From Schistosoma haematobium (Eukaryota; Platyhelminthes; Trematoda; Strigeidida; Schistosomatidae): a stretch of 64,000 nt of DNA. Numbering within the stretch: the first letter of the stretch is position 1; each line of letters begins with the position of its first letter. Below are positions 1 to 12,800 of the stretch, piece by piece. Position numbers and translations under genes: made by a program. The stretch lies in assembly GCF_000699445.3 (NCBI RefSeq), contig NC_067200.1:3694950-3758949 (forward strand). The letters are read 5' to 3'. The notes beneath the pieces were generated by a model. That model saw nothing but the letters and a program-made list of their open reading frames with translations. It was not told the DNA's origin and did not search any database.

Positions 1-95
1 AGTAAACTAACCATTACACTAATCGAATGGTTTATATAGCACACATCTATTTAGGGCCTTCTTATATCAATATTTATGTGTTCAATAAAACAAAA
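1..95 (+). repeat. Family D repeat, 3' end fragment
   Basis: The stretch from about 22 to 95 matches the end of a dispersed repeat also seen at 23940-24010 and 35765-35835. Shared landmarks are a short run ending in ATTTATGTGTTC and an A-rich tail. Only the 3' end is present, because the window begins inside it. The D family looks like a retroelement 3' end, but I cannot assign it to a clade. Confidence 0.5.
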
Positions 96-284
96 AATAA
101 ACACACTTATATTCAATAATCACTGAATAAACCAAAACAAAAATCTTTCTACATTGAAAATAATTGAATGAAATGAAATGAAATGTGTAAATAAACAAAT
201 ACCAATGGAACATTTACTATGGTTATATTCATTTCAATCATTGAATGAACTACTTATATATACTCAAATATATTATTTGATATG

Positions 285-400
285 TTTGTCTATTTGTGTG
301 TTTGTGTATGTATGGGTGTGTGTGGGTGTGTGTATGTGCACTTGCTATGTACACACATACATATATATATATATATAGACACACATACACACACATGCAC
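285..400. repeat. TG-rich and TA microsatellite cluster
   Basis: Imperfect TGTG/GTGTGTATG repeats run into ACATACATATATATATATAG. The open frame across it on the plus strand is low-complexity and has no recognisable product. Confidence 0.85.
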
Positions 401-539
401 ACAAAGTAAATCATCAAACTAGTACTGTTAACCTATAAATAAAAGTAAAATTATATATACTACTCAAGAACATCACTACTTATAAACTTGAATGGTAAAA
501 AGAAAAAAAAGCTTTGAGGGGGGGAGATTAAATGGAATA

Positions 540-690
540 CAAATTCAAACCATCATCAACATCAACATCGTCATGTTCATGATCATGGTCATGATCATCA
601 TGATCATCATCATGATCATCATCATTGAATTGTCATTTATTGAATGAATGAATGAATGAATGAATGAATGAATGAATGAATGAATTAGAT
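540..690. repeat. CAT/ATG-type triplet repeat followed by (GAAT)n
   Basis: Imperfect repeats of CATCAA and CATGATCAT lead into roughly eleven GAAT units at about 638-686. It is a simple-sequence cluster with no coding potential. Confidence 0.85.
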
Positions 691-1019
691 AGTTGACAAT
701 GTGTATTAAAGAGTAAAACAGCATGTATTCTATATTGTTTATTGTCAGTCATATTGAATAATGGCGTTCTATTCACTTGGTATTTCAGGGCTATGACATA
801 GTTTTTTTACAAATATAGAGAATATATATATTCATGTAGTAATTCAACATGTGTCATCAGAACATCTTTATATGTTGTATGTATTGGTGCATCTTAAAAA
901 CTGTTTTCAATGACTTATTATTAGGTTAATCATCTATGAAATCTTTTATTACATAATATAAAACAGGCAAATCAATAATGTTACATAATGACATGTGATA
1001 TACTACTTATTACTTTAAA
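690..1019. other. AT-rich sequence, nothing recognised
   Basis: No gene or known repeat is seen, apart from TACTACTTATTAC near 970-1010, which resembles one arm of the short palindrome described at 17500. Confidence 0.5.
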
Positions 1020-1115
1020 GCTAAGATAAGAAATAGGATTCAAAACAACTGTCAATCAATATCAATGTAAGAATCTTTAATACAAATGTTAAGACAGTTC
1101 TAATATACGGAGCTG
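1020..1115 (+). mobile_element. RTE-like retrotransposon fragment
   Basis: It corresponds to the stretch near the end of the RTE-like ORF that reads roughly RIFNTNVKTVLIYGAE in the plus frame, as in the longer copies at 22.5 kb and 54.2 kb. It breaks off where a family D piece begins. Confidence 0.6.
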
Positions 1116-1133
1116 AAGTGGGTAGAACACATA

Positions 1134-1346
1134 ATGAGTTCGAAAACCATGATTCCAAACCAATGGTACACATAGACTCCAGGATCTTGAGGTGACAAAC
1201 GGCGTATGAATCAATTACTGGACACTGGTTACCATGGGACTGGATCTCCTCACGTTGATCCACTGCCTTATGGATTAAACTGTTAGGTCGAAGGGTTCCG
1301 GTGTAGTCCCTAAGAAAACCACCTGTAGTAGTAGTAGTAGTGTGGT
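1134..1346 (+). repeat. Family D repeat fragment with a (TAG)5 tract
   Basis: Alignable by eye to 23700-23900 and 35530-35720, with landmarks CCAAACCAATGG, TACCATGGGACT and CTAAGAAAACCACCTG. Immediately after the last landmark come five TAG triplets. The minus-strand open frame over it is a shadow. Confidence 0.6.
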
Positions 1347-1399
1347 GCATGGTACTTACTTTGATATAATTAGTATATAATGCGAGTCAGGAAAGTAAT

Positions 1400-1475
1400 G
1401 TCTGGCAGCAGAAGATGGGTGAAGATCAAGAAAGCAAGAGCGGGAATATAATGCAATTTGTATGAGAATGTAAGA
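1400..1475 (+). mobile_element. RTE-like fragment
   Basis: Degenerate match to the KARIGKARAAFLQLKNI stretch of the RTE-like ORF. This protein segment normally lies before the one found at 1020-1115, so the two pieces are in the wrong order and probably come from separate insertions. Confidence 0.4.
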
Positions 1476-1622
1476 ACAATGAAGCCTGTGGCATTTTGAG
1501 ACAATTGGTGGAGATTTTGCAAATTAACGATTTAATATATGGTTCTCAGATTTTATTGAGATTCTCTGTAATTTTGTGTCGAATACATTCGGTTGTTCCC
1601 ACCCGTGTTCTGTTCACTACAG
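1475..1622 (+). repeat. Family E dispersed repeat fragment
   Basis: Shares AGAACAATGAAG, GAGACAATTGG and CTGTAATTTTGTGTCGA with copies near 17.1, 30.4, 33.4 and 36.1 kb. Non-coding and of unknown origin. Confidence 0.45.
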
Positions 1623-1832
1623 TAGTACTTAGCAAGAGCTAGCTTTGAATCCTGAAGGGATTACGGTAAATTGGAAGGCTGAAGAACACACTATGTCGGG
1701 AAATGAAATCAGATATGAAAAGGATGAATAACAACTAGAGATAACTAGAAAGGATTGTCCAGAACAGAGTTTTATGTAGAATGCTGGTGAGTGGCTTATG
1801 CTCTTCCATTACGGTGTAACAGACGTAATTAA
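1622..1832 (+). mobile_element. RTE-like retrotransposon 3' end
   Basis: Matches the last ~70 codons of the RTE-like ORF (degenerate [30 protein letters not shown]) with stops and indels. The sequence ends GTAACAGACGTAAT, the usual 3' terminus of this family. Confidence 0.65.
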
Positions 1833-2044
1833 GATCACAGATATTCCCTCTGTTCCAACTAATTTGGTTTGTATAGTCGCATAATATTACTAACTACTGT
1901 CAAACTAACAATATGGTTGTAATTCACGCGTATGTAACAATAGCGCTGTTTAAAAAGTTTATTAGTCTACAAGATATTTTCTGTCTATTTATTTTTGCTT
2001 CTTAATAATAAATCAATATTGACCATTTAATTTCTCTAATTCCC

Positions 2045-2390
2045 AAATATTTCACAGACTGAAATCATGAGCCAATTGAAGCTAGACCACTATGGTAAAC
2101 CTGGGAGCATTGGACGGTCGTTTTGTCCTAGTATGGGACTCCTCAACAGTGCGCATCCACAATCCCGCACCTCGTAAGACTCGAACCCAAGCTCTGTCAG
2201 TCTCGCGCCAGGCGCTTAACCAACTAGACCACTGAGCCGTCATCCAAAGGTGTTAATGTCTAACTTCAACCAATCCACGAAGTTACGCCACCGTACACCA
2301 TTGTCTTCAGTGAGCTGATATCTCAGATTTTCCATGGTGGTCTAGCTTCAGTTGACTCATGATTTCAATCTGTGAAACTTCTAAAATCTC
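2045..2390 (-). mobile_element. HH2 hammerhead SINE, foldback copy
   Basis: Minus-oriented SINE with a tRNA-like region (B box GGTTCGAGTC-like on the minus strand) and a hammerhead arm. The first ~55 bp (2049-2105) reappear inverted at 2325-2385, so the copy is bounded by inverted repeats. The ribozyme core is damaged: position C3 is U and the conserved GAAA is AAAA, so self-cleavage is not expected. Confidence 0.75.
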
Positions 2391-2489
2391 CACAAAACCC
2401 CTTCTGATCTTAAATATTTCTTAAAAAGAAGGGATAATTCCGGTTTAAATCTACCTAAATTAAATTAGGCGAACTAATTTTTAAAGGTG

Positions 2490-2765
2490 ATTCCCAGAGT
2501 TGTAAATGAGAAGCCGTAATCAATACAGTTTAATGATGGCAGGTGGCTATGAAAGATAATTGTACGATATCAAGAGATTAAGCATTCACACAAGAGATCG
2601 GATGTCTTGGATTCGAGTCTCGTGAGCGGGAATGTAGATGTGCATTACTGAAGAGTCTCATAGTAGGACGAAACGGCCATTCAGTACATCCAAGTTTTCC
2701 AAGATGGTTCAAGGTGTGGACTCATGAATTCAACTATTCAAAAGCTTCACAATTGAAATCATAAA
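2490..2765 (+). mobile_element. HH2 hammerhead SINE, plus orientation
   Basis: The tRNA-like part has B-box-like sequence GATTCGAGTCTCG near 2610. It is followed by hammerhead arm 2642..2687 and the usual tail ending CTCATGAATTCAAC. The inverted partner arm is not seen. Confidence 0.7.
2642..2687 (+). ncRNA. Hammerhead ribozyme motif (HH2), partly degraded
   Basis: Core CUGAAGA and GAAA are both kept; position 7 is variable in hammerheads, so A is allowed. Stem II is GUCU/GGAC with one wobble. Stem I (GCAUUA with CAGUAC) has mismatches. Activity is uncertain. Confidence 0.55.
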
Positions 2766-3029
2766 AATCAAATATTACATCATCAAAGTGTAAAACATTA
2801 ATCCTAAACTAAAGTAAACACTCTCTAATTTGAAGATTACAGTGGTAAAGTAGTCATTTGTAAAATGATTTGAAAAGAGATTAATTATCGAATTAGTGAA
2901 TAACAGAAAATCAAAGTGTTAACCATTTACAACAACCAAAAGAAAATGCTACCTATATGAATATACTACAACAGTATTCAACAATCATAAATAATATCAG
3001 AAAAGACCTTTTGTGGATATTATAGCAAT

Positions 3030-3520
3030 TTTAATACTTAAGATCATGAGTTAATTGAAACTAGATAACCATGGAAAATCTACAAGCACTGGATGGCTGT
3101 TTCATCCTACTGTGGGACTCTTAAGCAGTGCGCATGAAAGATTCCACCTCGTAGGATTCGAATCCAAGACCTATCGGTCATGCATATGAACAGTTAACCT
3201 CTAGATCACTGAGCTGACCGGTGTCCAACGGTGTTAGTGTCTTATTTCAACAAATCCATGAAATTATTCGACACGTCCACTATAGTCTTCAAGGACTTAC
3301 TATCTCACAACAGACTCGGTTGAACTATAATGGTCACTGCATCTCACTAGAACTTCGGAAAATACCTCATAAAGCCGGTCACTAGTAATCATATACTGAT
3401 TATTATTAGATGCGCACTGTTGACCAGTCCAACAATAGAAAAAAACCGCCATCTAGAGCTTCCAGGTTTTTCATGATGGACTACCTTCAATTCACTCATG
3501 ATCTTAACTATAAGATCATA
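3030..3520 (-). mobile_element. HH2 hammerhead SINE, foldback copy
   Basis: Long copy with arms at about 3036-3110 and, inverted, 3440-3515. The tRNA-like segment lies between, with minus-strand B-box-like GGATTCGAATCC complement near 3150. The left arm core has G5 changed to U and the right arm lacks the core, so both ribozymes should be inactive. Confidence 0.75.
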
Positions 3521-3880
3521 AAAAGGTTTGTACAGAATAAACTAAATATTACAAGCTATGGGTTAGTTTACTAAATATCAACAATTAGATTTGTATAAAC
3601 ATAGAAACATAAATAGATATCAATTCAAGAAGGATACACTACTGTTGCTATACACTACGAACAAACAAAATTACGAAATGAAAAATAAACGCTACTATAA
3701 AATAAAAGAAAAACATAACAGTTAACATAAGAAGAAATAAATCACATAAATAAACAAAGAAAGCAGTGTGATAATACTATAAGATGCAAACTGAAATAAG
3801 AAAGATTAGGTTCGGAAATAAAAAAAACGAATCAACACAAAAACATAAAGATTCGATGTGAAAATGAAACAAAGTGAAAC
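3521..3880. other. AT-rich presumed intron or downstream flank of the mucin gene
   Basis: No repeat or exon is recognised. It lies directly downstream (minus strand) of the giant exon's splice donor. Later exons of that gene were not identified here. Confidence 0.4.
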
Positions 3881-3882
3881 AA

Positions 3883-3889
3883 ACTTACC
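3883..3889 (-). promoter_or_regulatory. Splice donor of the mucin exon
   Basis: On the minus strand the sequence reads CCTG then GTAAGTTTGT, a consensus donor, with 3889 as the last exonic base. Without splicing the frame would run on to a stop at 3806 and add a short hydrophobic tail. Confidence 0.75.
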
Positions 3890-6800
3890 AGGAGTTAAAG
3901 TGGGATCAATCAACGAACCACTGAATGGAGTAAATTGTATAGGGATAGAAAACAAATCAACAGTGGAGAAATGAGCAGAATGTGAAGAAGATAGAGTGGA
4001 TATACGGGATGGTGTAGTGTTGATGGTTGTATACGTGGTCGGTGTTTGTGTGGTTGTGGACGATGGTGACGATGTGGTCTCGCTTGTGGTCGTCGTCATG
4101 GTCGTGGGTGTTTGAGTTGGCGTAGTAGATTCAGTCGTGATTTGTGTCGTGGTCGGCGTTTCGGTGTGCGTGGAAGGATTAGACTGTGTGGTTGTTAGTG
4201 TTGTGGGTGTTGTTTGTGTCGATGTGGTTCGCTCGAGTGTGGTGGTTTGCATGACGCTGGTTGTTGCGGGTGTTGTGATGAGTGTGGTTGTTGCTGGTGC
4301 TGTTGTGGCCAGAGTTGTCGGGATGGTGGTTGTGTCTGTTTGTGAATGTTGGGTAGTGGTTGTTTCCGTCGTGGTGGTTGTGGCGAGTGGTGTTGTTGTT
4401 GCGGTTGTGATTGTGCTTTCCACGGTGGGTGTTTGTGATGGTGTTGTGTTGATGGTTGTATACGTGGTCGGTGTTTGTGTGGTTGTGGACGATGGTGACG
4501 ATGTGGTCTCGCTTGTGGTCGTCGTCATGGTCGTGGGTGTTTGAGTTGGCGTAGTAGATTCAGTCGTGATTTGTGTCGTGGTCGGCGTTTCGGTGTGCGT
4601 GGAAGGGTTAGTCTGTGTGGTTGTTAGTGTTGTGGGTGTTGTTTGTGTCGATGTGGTTTGCTCGTGTGTGGTGGTTTGCATGACGCTGGTTGTTGCGGGT
4701 GTTGTGATGAGTGTGGTTGTTGCTGGTGCTGTTGTGGCCAGAGTTGTCGGGATGGTGGTTGTGTCTGTTTGTGAATGTTGGGTAGTGGTTGTTTCCGTCG
4801 TGGTGGTTGTGGCGAGTGGTGTTGTTGTTGCGGTTGTGATTGTGCTTTCCACGGTGGGTGTTTGTGATGGTGTTGTGTTGATGGTTGTATACGTGGTCGG
4901 TGTTTGTGTGGTTGTGGACGATGGTGACGATGTGGTCTCGCTTGTGGTCGTCGTCATGGTCGTGGGTGTTTGAGTTGGCGTAGTAGATTCAGTCGTGATT
5001 TGTGTCGTGGTCGGCGTTTCGGTGTGCGTGGAAGGGTTAGTCTGTGTGGTTGTTAGTGTTGTGGGTGTTGTTTGTGTCGATGTGGTTTGCTCGTGTGTGG
5101 TGGTTTGCATGACGCTGGTTGTTGCGGGTGTTGTGATGAGTGTGGTTGTTGCTGGTGCTGTTGTGGCCAGAGTTGTCGGGATGGTGGTTGTGTCTGTTTG
5201 TGAATGTTGGGTAGTGGTTGTTTCCGTCGTGGTGGTTGTGGCGAGTGGTGTTGTTGTTGCGGTTGTGATTGTGCTTTCCACGGTGGGTGTTTGTGATGGT
5301 GTTGTGTTGATGGTTGTATACGTGGTCGGTGTTTGTGTGGTTGTGGACGATGGTGACGATGTGGTCTCGCTTGTGGTCGTCGTCATGGTCGTGGGTGTTT
5401 GAGTTGGCGTAGTAGATTCAGTCGTGATTTGTGTCGTGGTCGGCGTTTCGGTGTGCGTGGAAGTGTCAGTCTGTGTGGTTGTTAGTGTTGTGGGTGTTGT
5501 TTGTGTCGATGTGGTTTGCTCGTGTGTGGTGGTTTGCATGACGCTGGTTGTTGCGGGTGTTGTGATGAGTGTGGTTGTTGCTGGTGCTGTTGTGGCCAGA
5601 GTTGTCGGGATGGTGGTTGTGTCTGTTTGTGAATGTTGGGTAGTGGTTGTTTCCGTCGTGGTGGTTGTGGCGAGTGGTGTTGTTGTTGCGGTTGTGATTG
5701 TGCTTTCCACGGTGGGTGTTTGTGATGGTGTTGTGTTGATGGTTGTATACGTGGTCGGTGTTTGTGTGGTTGTGGACGATGGTGACGATGTGGTCTCGCT
5801 TGTGGTCGTCGTCATGGTCGTGGGTGTTTGAGTTGGCGTAGTAGATTCAGTCGTGATTTGTGTCGTGGTCGGCGTTTCGGTGTGCGTGGAAGGGTTAGTC
5901 TGTGTGGTTGTTAGTGTTGTGGGTGTTGTTTGTGTCGATGTGGTTTGCTCGTGTGTGGTGGTTTGCATGACGCTGGTTGTTGCGGGTGTTGTGATGAGTG
6001 TGGTTGTTGCTGGTGCTGTTGTGGCCAGAGTTGTCGGGATGGTGGTGGTGTCTGTTTGTGAATGTTGGATAGTGGTTGTTTCCGTCGTGGTGGTTGTGGA
6101 GAGTGGTGTTGTTGTTGCGGTTGTGATTGTGCTTTCCACGGTGGGTGTTTGTGATGGTGTTGTGTTGATGGTTGTATACGTGGTCGGTGTTTGTGTGGTT
6201 GTGGACGATGGTGACGATGTGGTCTCGCTTGTGGTCGTCGTCATGGTCGTGGGTGTTTGAGTTGGCGTAGTAGATTCAGTCGTGATTTGTGTCGTGGTCG
6301 GCGTTTCGGTGTGCGTGGAAGGGTTAGTCTGTGTGGTTGTTAGTGTTGTGGGTGTTGTTTGTGTCGATGTGGTTTGCTCGTGTGTGGTGGTTTGCATGAC
6401 GCTGGTTGTTGCGGGTGTTGTGATGAGTGTGGTTGTTGCTGGTGCTGTTGTGGCCAGAGTTGTCGGGATGGTGGTTGTGTCTGTTTGTGAATGTTGGGTA
6501 GTGGTTGTTTCCGTCGTGGTGGTTGTGGCGAGTGGTGTTGTTGTTGCGGTTGTGATTGTGCTTTCCACGGTGGGTGTTTGTGATGGTGTTGTGTTGATGG
6601 TTGTATACGTGGTCGGTGTTTGTGTGGTTGTGGACGATGGTGACGATGTGGTCTCGCTTGTGGTCGTCGTCATGGTCGTGGGTGTTTGAGTTGGCGTAGT
6701 AGATTCAGTCGTGATTTGTGTCGTGGTCGGCGTTTCGGTGTGCGTGGAAGGGTTAGTCTGTGTGGTTGTTAGTGTTGTGGGTGTTGTTTGTGTCGATGTG

Positions 6801-9800
6801 GTTTGCTCGTGTGTGGTGGTTTGCATGACGCTGGTTGTTGCGGGTGTTGTGATGAGTGTGGTTGTTGCTGGTGCTGTTGTGGCCAGAGTTGTCGGGATGG
6901 TGGTTGTGTCTGTTTGTGAATGTTGGGTAGTGGTTGTTTCCGTCGTGGTGGTTGTGGCGAGTGGTGTTGTTGTTGCGGTTGTGATTGTGCTTTCCACGGT
7001 GGGTGTTTGTGATGGTGTTGTGTTGATGGTTGTATACGTGGTCGGTGTTTGTGTGGTTGTGGACGATGGTGACGATGTGGTCTCGCTTGTGGTCGTCGTC
7101 ATGGTCGTGGGTGTTTGAGTTGGCGTAGTAGATTCAGTCGTGATTTGTGTCGTGGTCGGCGTTTCGGTGTGCGTGGAAGGGTTAGTCTGTGTGGTTGTTA
7201 GTGTTGTGGGTGTTGTTTGTGTCGATGTGGTTTGCTCGTGTGTGGTGGTTTGCATGACGCTGGTTGTTGCGGGTGTTGTGATGAGTGTGGTTGTTGCTGG
7301 TGCTGTTGTGGCCAGAGTTGTCGGGATGGTGGTTGTGTCTGTTTGTGAATGTTGGGTAGTGGTTGTTTCCGTCGTGGTGGTTGTGGCGAGTGGTGTTGTT
7401 GTTGCGGTTGTGATTGTGCTTTCCACGGTGGGTGTTTGTGATGGTGTTGTGTTGATGGTTGTATACGTGGTCGGTGTTTGTGTGGTTGTGGACGATGGTG
7501 ACGATGTGGTCTCGCTTGTGGTCGTCGTCATGGTCGTGGGTGTTTGAGTTGGCGTAGTAGATTCAGTCGTGATTTGTGTCGTGGTCGGCGTTTCGGTGTG
7601 CGTGGAAGGGTTAGTCTGTGTGGTTGTTAGTGTTGTGGGTGTTGTTTGTGGCGATGTGGTTTGCTCGAGTGTGGTGGTTTGCATGACGCTGGTTGTTGCG
7701 GGTGTTGTGATGAGTGTGGTTGTTGCTGGTGCTGTTGTGGCCAGAGTTGTCGGGATGGTGGTTGTGTCTGTTTGTGAATGTTGGGTAGTGGTTGTTTCCG
7801 TCGTGGTGGTTGTGGCGAGTGGTGTTGTTGTTGCGGTTGTGATTGTGCTTTCCACGGTGGGTGTTTGTGATGGTGTTGTGTTGATGGTTGTATACGTGGT
7901 CGGTGTTTGTGTGGTTGTGGACGATGGTGACGATGTGGTCTCGCTTGTGGTCGTCGTCGTGGTCGTGGGTGTTTGAGTTGGCGTAGTAGATTCAGTCGTG
8001 ATTTGTGTCGTGGTCGGCGTTTCGGTGTGCGTGGAAGGGTTAGTCTGTGTGGTTGTTAGTGTTGTGGGTGTTGTTTGTGTCGATGTGGTTTGCTCGAGTG
8101 TGGTGGTTTGCATGACGCTGGTTGTTGCGGGTGTTGTGATGAGTGTGGTTGTTGCTGGTGCTGTTGTGGCCAGAGTTGTCGGGATGGTGGTTGTGTCTGT
8201 TTGTGAATGTTGGGTAGTGGTTGTTTCCGTCGTGGTGGTTGTGGCGAGTGGTGTTGTTGTTGCGGTTGTGATTGTGCTTTCCACGGTGGGTGTTTGTGAT
8301 GGTGTTGTGTTGATGGTTGTATACGTGGTCGGTGTTTGTGTGGTTGTGGACGATGGTGACGATGTGGTCTCGCTTGTGGTCGTCGTCATGGTCGTGGGTG
8401 TTTGAGTTGGCGTAGTAGATTCAGTCGTGATTTGTGTCGTGGTCGGCGTTTCGGTGTGCGTGGAAGGGTTAGTCTGTGTGGTTGTTAGTGTTGTGGGTGT
8501 TGTTTGTGTCGATGTGGTTTGCTCGTGTGTGGTGGTTTGCATGACGCTGGTTGTTGCGGGTGTTGTGATGAGTGTGGTTGTTGCTGGTGCTGTTGTGGCC
8601 AGAGTTGTCGGGATGGTGGTTGTGTCTGTTTGTGAATGTTGGGTAGTGGTTGTTTCCGTCGTGGTGGTTGTGGCGAGTGGTGTTGTTGTTGCGGTTGTGA
8701 TTGTGCTTTCCACGGTGGGTGTTTGTGATGGTGTTGTGTTGATGGTTGTATACGTGGTCGGTGTTTGTGTGGTTGTGGACGATGGTGACGATGTGGTCTC
8801 GCTTGTGGTCGTCGTCATGGTCGTGGGTGTTTGAGTTGGCGTAGTAGATTCAGTCGTGATTTGTGTCGTGGTCGGCGTTTCGGTGTGCGTGGAAGGGTTA
8901 GTCTGTGTGGTTGTTAGTGTTGTGGGTGTTGTTTGTGTCGATGTGGTTTGCTCGTGTGTGGTGGTTTGCATGACGCTGGTTGTTGCGGGTGTTGTGATGA
9001 GTGTGGTTGTTGCTGGTGCTGTTGTGGCCAGAGTTGTCGGGATGGTGGTTGTGTCTGTTTGTGAATGTTGGGTAGTGGTTGTTTCCGTCGTGGTGGTTGT
9101 GGCGAGTGGTGTTGTTGTTGCGGTTGTGATTGTGCTTTCCACGGTGGGTGTTTGTGATGGTGTTGTGTTGATGGTTGTATACGTGGTCGGTGTTTGTGTG
9201 GTTGTGGACGATGGTGACGATGTGGTCTCGCTTGTGGTTGTCGTCATGGTCGTGGGTGTTTGAGTTGGCGTAGTAGATTCAGTCGTGATTTGTGTCGTGG
9301 TCGGCGTTTCGGTGTGCGTGGAAGGGTTAGTCTGTGTGGTTGTTAGTGTTGTGGGTGTTGTTTGTGTCGATGTGGTTTGCTCGTGTGTGGTGGTTTGCAT
9401 GACGCTGGTTGTTGCGGGTGTTGTGATGAGTGTGGTTGTTGCTGGTGCTGTTGTGGCCAGAGTTGTCGGGATGGTGGTTGTGTCTGTTTGTGAATGTTGG
9501 GTAGTGGTTGTTTCCGTCGTGGTGGTTGTGGCGAGTGGTGTTGTTGTTGCGGTTGTGATTGTGCTTTCCACGGTGGGTGTTTGTGATGGTGTTGTGTTGA
9601 TGGTTGTATACGTGGTCGGTGTTTGTGTGGTTGTGGACGATGGTGACGATGTGGTCTCGCTTGTGGTCGTCGTCATGGTCGTGGGTGTTTGAGTTGGCGT
9701 AGTAGATTCAGTCGTGATTTGTGTCGTGGTCGGCGTTTCGGTGTGCGTGGAAGGGTTAGTCTGTGTGGTTGTTAGTGTTGTGGGTGTTGTTTGTGTCGAT

Positions 9801-12800
9801 GTGGTTTGCTCGTGTGTGGTGGTTTGCATGACGCTGGTTGTTGCGGGTGTTGTGATGAGTGTGGTTGTTGCTGGTGCTGTTGTGGCCAGAGTTGTCGGGA
9901 TGGTGGTTGTGTCTGTTTGTGAATGTTGGGTAGTGGTTGTTTCCGTCGTGGTGGTTGTGGCGAGTGGTGTTGTTGTTGCGGTTGTGATTGTGCTTTCCAC
10001 GGTGGGTGTTTGTGATGGTGTTGTGTTGATGGTTGTATACGTGGTCGGTGTTTGTGTGGTTGTGGACGATGGTGACGATGTGGTCTCGCTTGTGGTTGTC
10101 GTCATGGTCGTGGGTGTTTGAGTTGGCGTAGTAGATTCAGTCGTGATTTGTGTCGTGGTCGGCGTTTCGGTGTGCGTGGAAGGGTTAGTCTGTGTGGTTG
10201 TTAGTGTTGTGGGTGTTGTTTGTGTCGATGTGGTTTGCTCGTGTGTGGTGGTTTGCATGACGCTGGTTGTTGCGGGTGTTGTGATGAGTGTGGTTGTTGC
10301 TGGTGCTGTTGTGGCCAGAGTTGTCGGGATGGTGGTTGTGTCTGTTTGTGAATGTTGGGTAGTGGTTGTTTCCGTCGTGGTGGTTGTGGCGAGTGGTGTT
10401 GTTGTTGCGGTTGTGATTGTGCTTTCCACGGTGGGTGTTTGTGATGGTGTTGTGTTGATGGTTGTATACGTGGTCGGTGTTTGTGTGGTTGTGGACGATG
10501 GTGACGATGTGGTCTCGCTTGTGGTCGTCGTCATGGTCGTGGGTGTTTGAGTTGGCGTAGTAGATTCAGTCGTGATTTGTGTCGTGGTCGGCGTTTCGGT
10601 GTGCGTGGAAGGGTTAGTCTGTGTGGTTGTTAGTGTTGTGGGTGTTGTTTGTGTCGATGTGGTTTGCTCGTGTGTGGTGGTTTGCATGACGCTGGTTGTT
10701 GCGGGTGTTGTGATGAGTGTGGTTGTTGCTGGTGCTGTTGTGGCCAGAGTTGTCGGGATGGTGGTTGTGTCTGTTTGTGAATGTTGGGTAGTGGTTGTTT
10801 CCGTCGTGGTGGTTGTGGCGAGTGGTGTTGTTGTTGCGGTTGTGATTGTGCTTTCCACGGTGGGTGTTTGTGATGGTGTTGTGTTGATGGTTGTATACGT
10901 GGTCGGTGTTTGTGTGGTTGTGGACGATGGTGACGATGTGGTCTCGCTTGTGGTCGTCGTCATGGTCGTGGGTGTTTGAGTTGGCGTAGTAGATTCAGTC
11001 GTGATTTGTGTCGTGGTCGGCGTTTCGGTGTGCGTGGAAGGGTTAGTCTGTGTGGTTGTTAGTGTTGTGGGTGTTGTTTGTGTCGATGTGGTTTGCTCGA
11101 GTGTGGTGGTTTGCATGACGCTGGTTGTTGCGGGTGTTGTGATGAGTGTGGTTGTTGCTGGTGCTGTTGTGGCCAGAGTTGTCGGGATGGTGGTTGTGTC
11201 TGTTTGTGAATGTTGGGTAGTGGTTGTTTCCGTCGTGGTGGTTGTGGCGAGTGGTGTTGTTGTTGCGGTTGTGATTGTGCTTTCCACGGTGGGTGTTTGT
11301 GATGGTGTTGTGTTGATGGTTGTATACGTGGTCGGTGTTTGTGTGGTTGTGGACGATGGTGACGATGTGGTCTCGCTTGTGGTTGTCGTCATGGTCGTGG
11401 GTGTTTGAGTTGGCGTAGTAGATTCAGTCGTGATTTGTGTCGTGGTCGGCGTTTCGGTGTGCGTGGAAGGGTTAGTCTGTGTGGTTGTTAGTGTTGTGGG
11501 TGTTGTTTGTGTCGATGTGGTTTGCTCGAGTGTGGTGGTTTGCATGACGCTGGTTGTTGCGGGTGTTGTGATGAGTGTGGTTGTTGCTGGTGCTGTTGTG
11601 GCCAGAGTTGTCGGGATGGTGGTTGTGTCTGTTTGTGAATGTTGGGTAGTGGTTGTTTCCGTCGTGGTGGTTGTGGCGAGTGGTGTTGTTGTTGCGGTTG
11701 TGATTGTGCTTTCCACGGTGGGTGTTTGTGATGGTGTTGTGTTGATGGTTGTATACGTGGTCGGTGTTTGTGTGGTTGTGGACGATGGTGACGATGTGGT
11801 CTCGCTTGTGGTCGTCGTCATGGTCGTGGGTGTTTGAGTTGGCGTAGTAGATTCAGTCGTGATTTGTGTCGTGGTCGGCGTTTCGGTGTGCGTGGAAGGG
11901 TTAGTCTGTGTGGTTGTTAGTGTTGTGGGTGTTGTTTGTGTCGATGTGGTTTGCTCGAGTGTGGTGGTTTGCATGACGCTGGTTGTTGCGGGTGTTGTGA
12001 TGAGTGTGGTTGTTGCTGGTGCTGTTGTGGCCAGAGTTGTCGGGATGGTGGTTGTGTCTGTTTGTGAATGTTGGGTAGTGGTTGTTTCCGTCGTGGTGGT
12101 TGTGGCGAGTGGTGTTGTTGTTGCGGTTGTGATTGTGCTTTCCACGGTGGGTGTTTGTGATGGTGTTGTGTTGATGGTTGTATACGTGGTCGGTGTTTGT
12201 GTGGTTGTGGACGATGGTGACGATGTGGTCTCGCTTGTGGTCGTCGTCATGGTCGTGGGTGTTTGAGTTGGCGTAGTAGATTCAGTCGTGATTTGTGTCG
12301 TGGTCGGCGTTTCGGTGTGCGTGGAAGGGTTAGTCTGTGTGGTTGTTAGTGTTGTGGGTGTTGTTTGTGTCGATGTGGTTTGCTCGTGTGTGGTGGTTTG
12401 CATGACGCTGGTTGTTGCGGGTGTTGTGATGAGTGTGGTTGTTGCTGGTGCTGTTGTGGCCAGAGTTGTCGGGATGGTGGTTGTGTCTGTTTGTGAATGT
12501 TGGGTAGTGGTTGTTTCCGTCGTGGTGGTTGTGGCGAGTGGTGTTGTTGTTGCGGTTGTGATTGTGCTTTCCACGGTGGGTGTTTGTGATGGTGTTGTGT
12601 TGATGGTTGTATACGTGGTCGGTGTTTGTGTGGTTGTGGACGATGGTGACGATGTGGTCTCGCTTGTGGTTGTCGTCATGGTCGTGGGTGTTTGAGTTGG
12701 CGTAGTAGATTCAGTCGTGATTTGTGTCGTGGTCGGCGTTTCGGTGTGCGTGGAAGGGTTAGTCTGTGTGGTTGTTAGTGTTGTGGGTGTTGTTTGTGTC

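Noticed and set aside
1021..1350. 109-codon minus-strand frame with a poly-Thr start
   Set aside because: It runs antisense over a RTE-like fragment and family D, and the Thr run is just the TAG triplet tract reversed.
3806..3882. C-terminal transmembrane tail (FVSLCFIFTSNLYVFVLIRF) of the mucin
   Set aside because: It appears only by reading through a consensus GTAAGT donor, so it is more likely intron sequence. It would exist only if the intron is retained.
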